Assembly: GCA_029532625.1 (NCBI GenBank) | Contig: JARFXM010000009.1 | Location: forward strand, 5,321,501-5,385,500 | From: Lomentospora prolificans | Taxonomy: Eukaryota > Ascomycota > Sordariomycetes > Microascales > Microascaceae | Reading direction: 5' to 3' | DNA length: 64,000 nt | In this document: piece after piece, positions 60,330-64,000 of the stretch | Layout of the letters: every line of letters begins with the position of its first letter | Numbering within the stretch: the stretch's first letter is position 1 | Notes under the pieces: generated by a model | Told to the model about the DNA's origin: nothing | The model's input: the letters and a program-made list of their open reading frames with translations, nothing else | Databases searched by the model: none | Position numbers and translations under genes: made by a program

Positions 60330-62088
60330 ATGGGTTCCAACGAGAATTCGGTCAGGTTTGAGGCCTTTTTCGCGGAGCTGGCGAACCAGGGTCGAACCAT
60401 TGTGCGCGGTATGACTCTGCCTTCTCAACGCGTCCCTTACATCGTTTCCCACGTTGAGGCACTTCATGAGCGATTATTGTTTCGTTGTAGCTAATGAATA
60501 CCGGATATAGAGCAACCGAAACTGGACCTGGAGCTCTACATACAGAACTACAAAGGTATGCGCAGATTTCTTCCCAGAGTCAGCCCAGATGCACTAGTAT
60601 GGCGGCTTCCCAATCGCGGTGGACTAACGTGAACGTTCTTTTCATTATAGGACGAACCAGATTTGATCGTCTTTTCCACATTGGACGAACTAGTACGGTG
60701 CTATCCGTCGATGCATTAAAGGCCGCTGTTGCCGAAGCTAAGGCTGGCAAGGATGTTGAGAGGTACCAAGATGCCGTGGAGACCCTTCGACATGTGTCCC
60801 GGAACGATCCAGAGACGGAGCTGGATAAGGCATGGATAGATAAGATCTCGTCATCCAATAAGAAGGAGACTCAGCACCTCGAAAGCCAACTCAAAGTCTA
60901 CAGGAGTAACCTTGTCAAGGAGAGCGTTCGGGTAAGTCGATTTGTATCCGGGAACTCATGGCACCGAGAAACATTCTTTAACAGATATACGACTCTCCAT
61001 TAGATCGGAAACGAAGACCTTGGACGACATTACGAGGCGATCGGATCTCTACAGAAGGCTGCTGAGGTTTTTGGCAATATGCGGACGGATGCTAGCACGC
61101 CCAAGCATCTTATTGACGTTGGAAAACATCTAGCTCGAGTTGGTGTCCAGCTACGAGACTGGGGGATGGTGATGCTGCAACTTAGCAAGTTGACGAGCCT
61201 CCAGAGCCAGGAGGCCCACGAGGATGCCTCGGCAACTCTTCGATACGTAAATATCGCCAAGGGCCTCGTCCATTTGGATGGCGAAGCTTTTAAGGAAGCT
61301 GCGCAATGCTTTTTATCCGTGGACAATAGCCCTAGATTGGCAAGCGAACGAGATATCCCCAGTCCGAACGATATCGCAGTATACGGCGCGATCCTGGCAC
61401 TCGCGACGATGGACAGGGCTGCACTCAAAGCGAAGGTTCTCGAAAGCCCGACGTTCCGGCCTTTCCTTGAACTCGAGCCGCATCTACGAAAGGCGCTCGG
61501 TCTCTATGTGAACGGCAAGTATACAGCGTGCCTGGAAATTCTAGAGTCGTACAAGACCGACTATCTACTAGATCTCTACCTTTACAGGCATGTCGAAGCT
61601 CTATACAAACAGATCCGCACAAAATGCATCGTTCAATATCTCATTCCTTATGCGTGTATCAAGCTGGAAAGCTTGGAGGCAGCGTTTGGCAGGCCTGGAC
61701 AATCGATCGGAGTAGAGCTCTGTGAGATGATTCGCAGCGGTGTGCTCAGTGCACGGATCGACTCCATCGATAAGGTATGTTTAAGCTGTGGAATAAGAAG
61801 AGGGGCGGGAGAGAAAAAAGAAAATTGATTATGAGAGCACTAACGTTTTGTTTGCAGCTCTTAGTTCAGGTAACGCCGGACCCCCGCGCCGTTTTGCAGC
61901 GGGATACCTTGGAGGCTGTGAAATGGCACGAGAAGCAGACGCTTGATGATATTAGGCGAAACGGACTTATTGCCCTGAATCTAGATGTTGCCGTACGGAG
62001 GCACGGGTCGGGGAGGATGGGCGAGGGACAGGGCATGAATGAGGTGTGGTACTCCGAGGGCCGGGATCCGATGGAGTTAGTCACTTAG
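60330..62088 (+). CDS. csn1: COP9 signalosome complex subunit 1
   Basis: Subunit of the COP9 signalosome, the complex that removes Nedd8 from cullin-RING ubiquitin ligases; in fungi it controls development and light responses. Exons 60330-60408, 60511-60555, 60651-60931, 61004-61774 and 61858-62088 join in phase to 468 residues, normal for fungal CSN1. The N-terminal part contains LDLELYIQNYKGRTRFDRLF, typical of the CSN1/Rpn7 family. A helical-repeat region follows (HYEAIGSLQKAAEVFGNM, HLIDVGKHLARVGVQLRDW). The PCI domain begins near residue 320 (DYLLDLYLYRHVEALYKQIR) and contains the IPYACIKLESLEAAFG block. The C-terminus is short and polar. Introns have GTATGA, GTATGC, GTAAGT and GTATGT donors, with CTAAC seen in the second and fourth. 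The start ATG gives MGSNENSVRFEAFF and precedes the first good donor. Confidence 0.96.
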
Positions 62089-62791
62089 ACCGGCGGCGGT
62101 ATTGATACCCATGTGCCGATGAAGGCGGGAAGATCCTAGGGGAGCGGTTCCCGGGGCCGGGGTTTGAACTACGTATGTGGGGTGGACGGCATGTGGAGGA
62201 GACTTTGCAAGTAATGGCAGTACATGCTGCATGCGAAACGGACCCCCTCCTTGCATCAGGCCCAAATCCTACCCCTCTGGTGAGCGGAGACTATTACTGG
62301 AGATATCGTGAAGACAGCCCAAGGCGAGCGTACAGGGTGGCAGAGACCCTCAACATGACCCTCTATGGTCAACGATCAGTCTTCCTTTCGTAGCACGAAT
62401 TTTATGAAGTATATGAACAATAGAAACGTTTTCTTCATTGTTCCAAGTACATTTTTCCTACCAATACTCCCTGGGGTGCGAGGAAGTCGAGGTAGTCGTG
62501 TCTTGGCAGTGGCTGTGTAGAGATCGGTGGACCTGTAAGGCTACCAGATTGACACCCCCGATTGGCCAATCACCGAGGAACAGCAAGTTTCGTCCAAACC
62601 TCATCTCAACCTCGTCAAAATTCTCCTCCGCACCACCACCGGCCTTATCGACCTTGAAAGAGCCCTTGCTCGACCTGTATCGTCATAAAACCGTTCGAAA
62701 TAGCGAGTCTTGCCACTGTAAGACCCCGATATCGCGCCAGCGGACCGGCGATGCCTCGACAAGCGACGAAATCCCACCAAATACGCTAGTC
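62089..62791. other. Intergenic between csn1 and the mitochondrial-type gene
   Basis: 0.7 kb between two genes on the same strand, holding the csn1 3' UTR and the next promoter. The frame of the downstream gene is open back to about 62413 but contains no ATG before 62792. No other gene is seen. Confidence 0.6.
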
Positions 62792-64000
62792 ATGCCGGTG
62801 TCCGCTGAGCTATGCCTCCGGCGACGGATGATGCTCGCGGCGGCGTCTGCGCGACGGATACACGGTGTTGGAGGCGTGGCAATCCGCCGGATCAGTGTCT
62901 GTGCTGCGCGACTGGACGCGTCGGCCTGGCGGCAAGGGAAAAGCAGTAGCGCGGCCGTCTTTACCCCCAAGTCTGCTGGGGGACCGAAATCATGGAGCAC
63001 GCCGCGTATGGGAAATAAGGAGAGAAGTCTAGCGCTGTTTAAGAGCGTCGTGGGTGGTAACATGGAGGGTGCTGGCGGAGAAGCCGTCGATAGCGTGGGG
63101 CAGCGCATCACGGAGGTGCGGTTCCTGATGCGGTCCGGCCAGATGACTGCGGATGAGGTTTGGAAGGCCATCAAAGAAGAGATATTGCCGGCTCTACGGA
63201 ACGTCGAGGGGGTCAATGTCGACGTAGCGGCTGGGCTGAGAGGTCTGCTGGAGCCCATCATGGAAGCTAAGAGGGAGAGGATCGGCGACCGCGCCTTACC
63301 GAGCGGGAAGGAAGTGGCGGAGGTGTACGTGGACTTTGGCAAGACTACGAATCTTCGCCCGCTGTTGAGGCTCGTCAGGGGCATGCTCGAGCACGTGGCG
63401 GAGCAGGACCCTACCGACTCGGTTCCCATCGTCGAGGACATTGCGGGGTTGTGGGCAGTGATTTTTGGCGCGGTCCTGCCTGCACGGCCAGGCGTGCTGC
63501 GGATACCGGCGTTGAAGAGCGCCAAAGTGCAGCGCTTCATCCGGCGGCCGGACCCTTTTGCTGCGGTTATCCAGGGCCTCATGGCTCCCGTGCCGGCTGT
63601 TCAGTTGGCCGGAATGCCAGCTTTTCTCTTGGCTACATTGGCGGCCATTGAAAAAGTGGATTTGCGGTCTAGCGAGGCCGTGAAGCCTATTGTGCCGCTT
63701 CTCAATCTCCTGGAAGACCTCATGGCTGCGGTGTGGGTCAATCCCGAGGAGGCGATGCATGAGTTCCAGGGCCAGTCCGAGATACTCCGCGATTACGTCT
63801 CGTCCAATATTGAAATACTACAGGAACGGACGAAGCCCGCGTTGGATTCCAGCCAGTTCCATCGACACCTCTCCCGGGCTTTTAAAGCGCGCGATCTGGA
63901 TCACATTCGGCAGGTTTGGGCTGAGCTCTCGGCCCAGATCCATAATAGCGGCGTCCAGGTCGGTACTGAAGCGCACAAGCGCTATGCAGATCTACTTAAC
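62792..64000 (+). CDS. Probable mitochondrial helical-repeat (PPR-like) protein, 3' end outside window
   Basis: Open frame of 403 codons from the ATG at 62792 to the window edge with no stop and no obvious intron. The first 50 residues are rich in Arg, Ala and Ser and free of acidic residues after the first few (LCLRRRMMLAAASARRIHG, AIRRISVCAARLDASAWR), fitting a mitochondrial presequence. The rest is predicted all-helical, with segments such as LPLLRLVRGMLEHVAE-like and DLDHIRQVWAELSAQIHNSG that resemble pentatricopeptide units. Organelle RNA or complex assembly roles (for example CIA84-type proteins) are possible but I cannot assign one. Codon use is GC-rich at third positions, like the ABC gene. 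It lies 0.7 kb downstream of csn1 on the same strand. Confidence 0.8.
   Translation, partial: MPVSAELCLRRRMMLAAASARRIHGVGGVAIRRISVCAARLDASAWRQGKSSSAAVFTPKSAGGPKSWSTPRMGNKERSLALFKSVVGGNMEGAGGEAVDSVGQRITEVRFLMRSGQMTADEVWKAIKEEILPALRNVEGVNVDVAAGLRGLLEPIMEAKRERIGDRALPSGKEVAEVYVDFGKTTNLRPLLRLVRGMLEHVAEQDPTDSVPIVEDIAGLWAVIFGAVLPARPGVLRIPALKSAKVQRFIRRPDPFAAVIQGLMAPVPAVQLAGMPAFLLATLAAIEKVDLRSSEAVKPIVPLLNLLEDLMAAVWVNPEEAMHEFQGQSEILRDYVSSNIEILQERTKPALDSSQFHRHLSRAFKARDLDHIRQVWAELSAQIHNSGVQVGTEAHKRYADLLN

Noticed and set aside
62683..63582. 299-codon minus-strand frame
   Set aside because: It is antisense to the open plus-strand gene with a mitochondrial presequence, and its composition (Ser, Pro, Arg-rich) is that of a shadow frame.

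Overview
The window is nuclear DNA of a filamentous ascomycete, most likely a Sordariomycete. The evidence is small spliceosomal introns with GTAAGT/GTATGT donors and CTAAC/CTGAC branch points, fungal-only protein families (velvet regulator, two Zn2Cys6 transcription factors, a DUF7729-type GPI protein), and pyrimidine-rich leaders in front of several genes. Species is not determinable by eye.

Eight protein genes are supported. From left to right: a Xaa-Pro aminopeptidase (M24B) on the minus strand, cut by the left edge (1-1871); a Zn2Cys6 transcription factor, minus (2401-4210); a full-length ABCB/MDR exporter, plus (8549-13048); a secreted GPI-anchored DUF7729-like protein, plus (17540-18736); a velvet-domain regulator closest to VelC, plus (45021-46547); a large Asg1-like Zn2Cys6 transcription factor, minus and convergent with velC (47869-51196); COP9 signalosome subunit 1, plus (60330-62088); and a probable mitochondrial helical-repeat protein, plus, cut by the right edge (62792-64000). 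I rebuilt exon structures by joining frames at consensus splice sites; all phases close.

The spaces between genes are very large for an ascomycete: about 4.3 kb, 4.5 kb, 26.3 kb and 9.1 kb. The 26.3 kb interval upstream of velC holds no recognisable gene. It is not AT-rich: three 60-base lines I counted were 57%, 45% and 58% G+C, so it does not look like RIP-degraded transposon DNA. It carries short-period repeats, small palindromes, an AT-rich microsatellite island and one tRNA-like fold. Homopolymer tracts (T28, A39, G18, G16) lie in the other intergenic spaces.

Functionally the right half groups developmental regulation: velC, an Asg1-like regulator and CSN1 within about 17 kb. The left half pairs a transcription factor divergently with a drug exporter across 4.3 kb. 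That spacer contains a perfect CGGCGG-N11-CCGCCG inverted repeat, the classic binding-site form for dimeric Zn2Cys6 factors. I found no CRISPR array, rRNA, clear tRNA gene or intact transposon.
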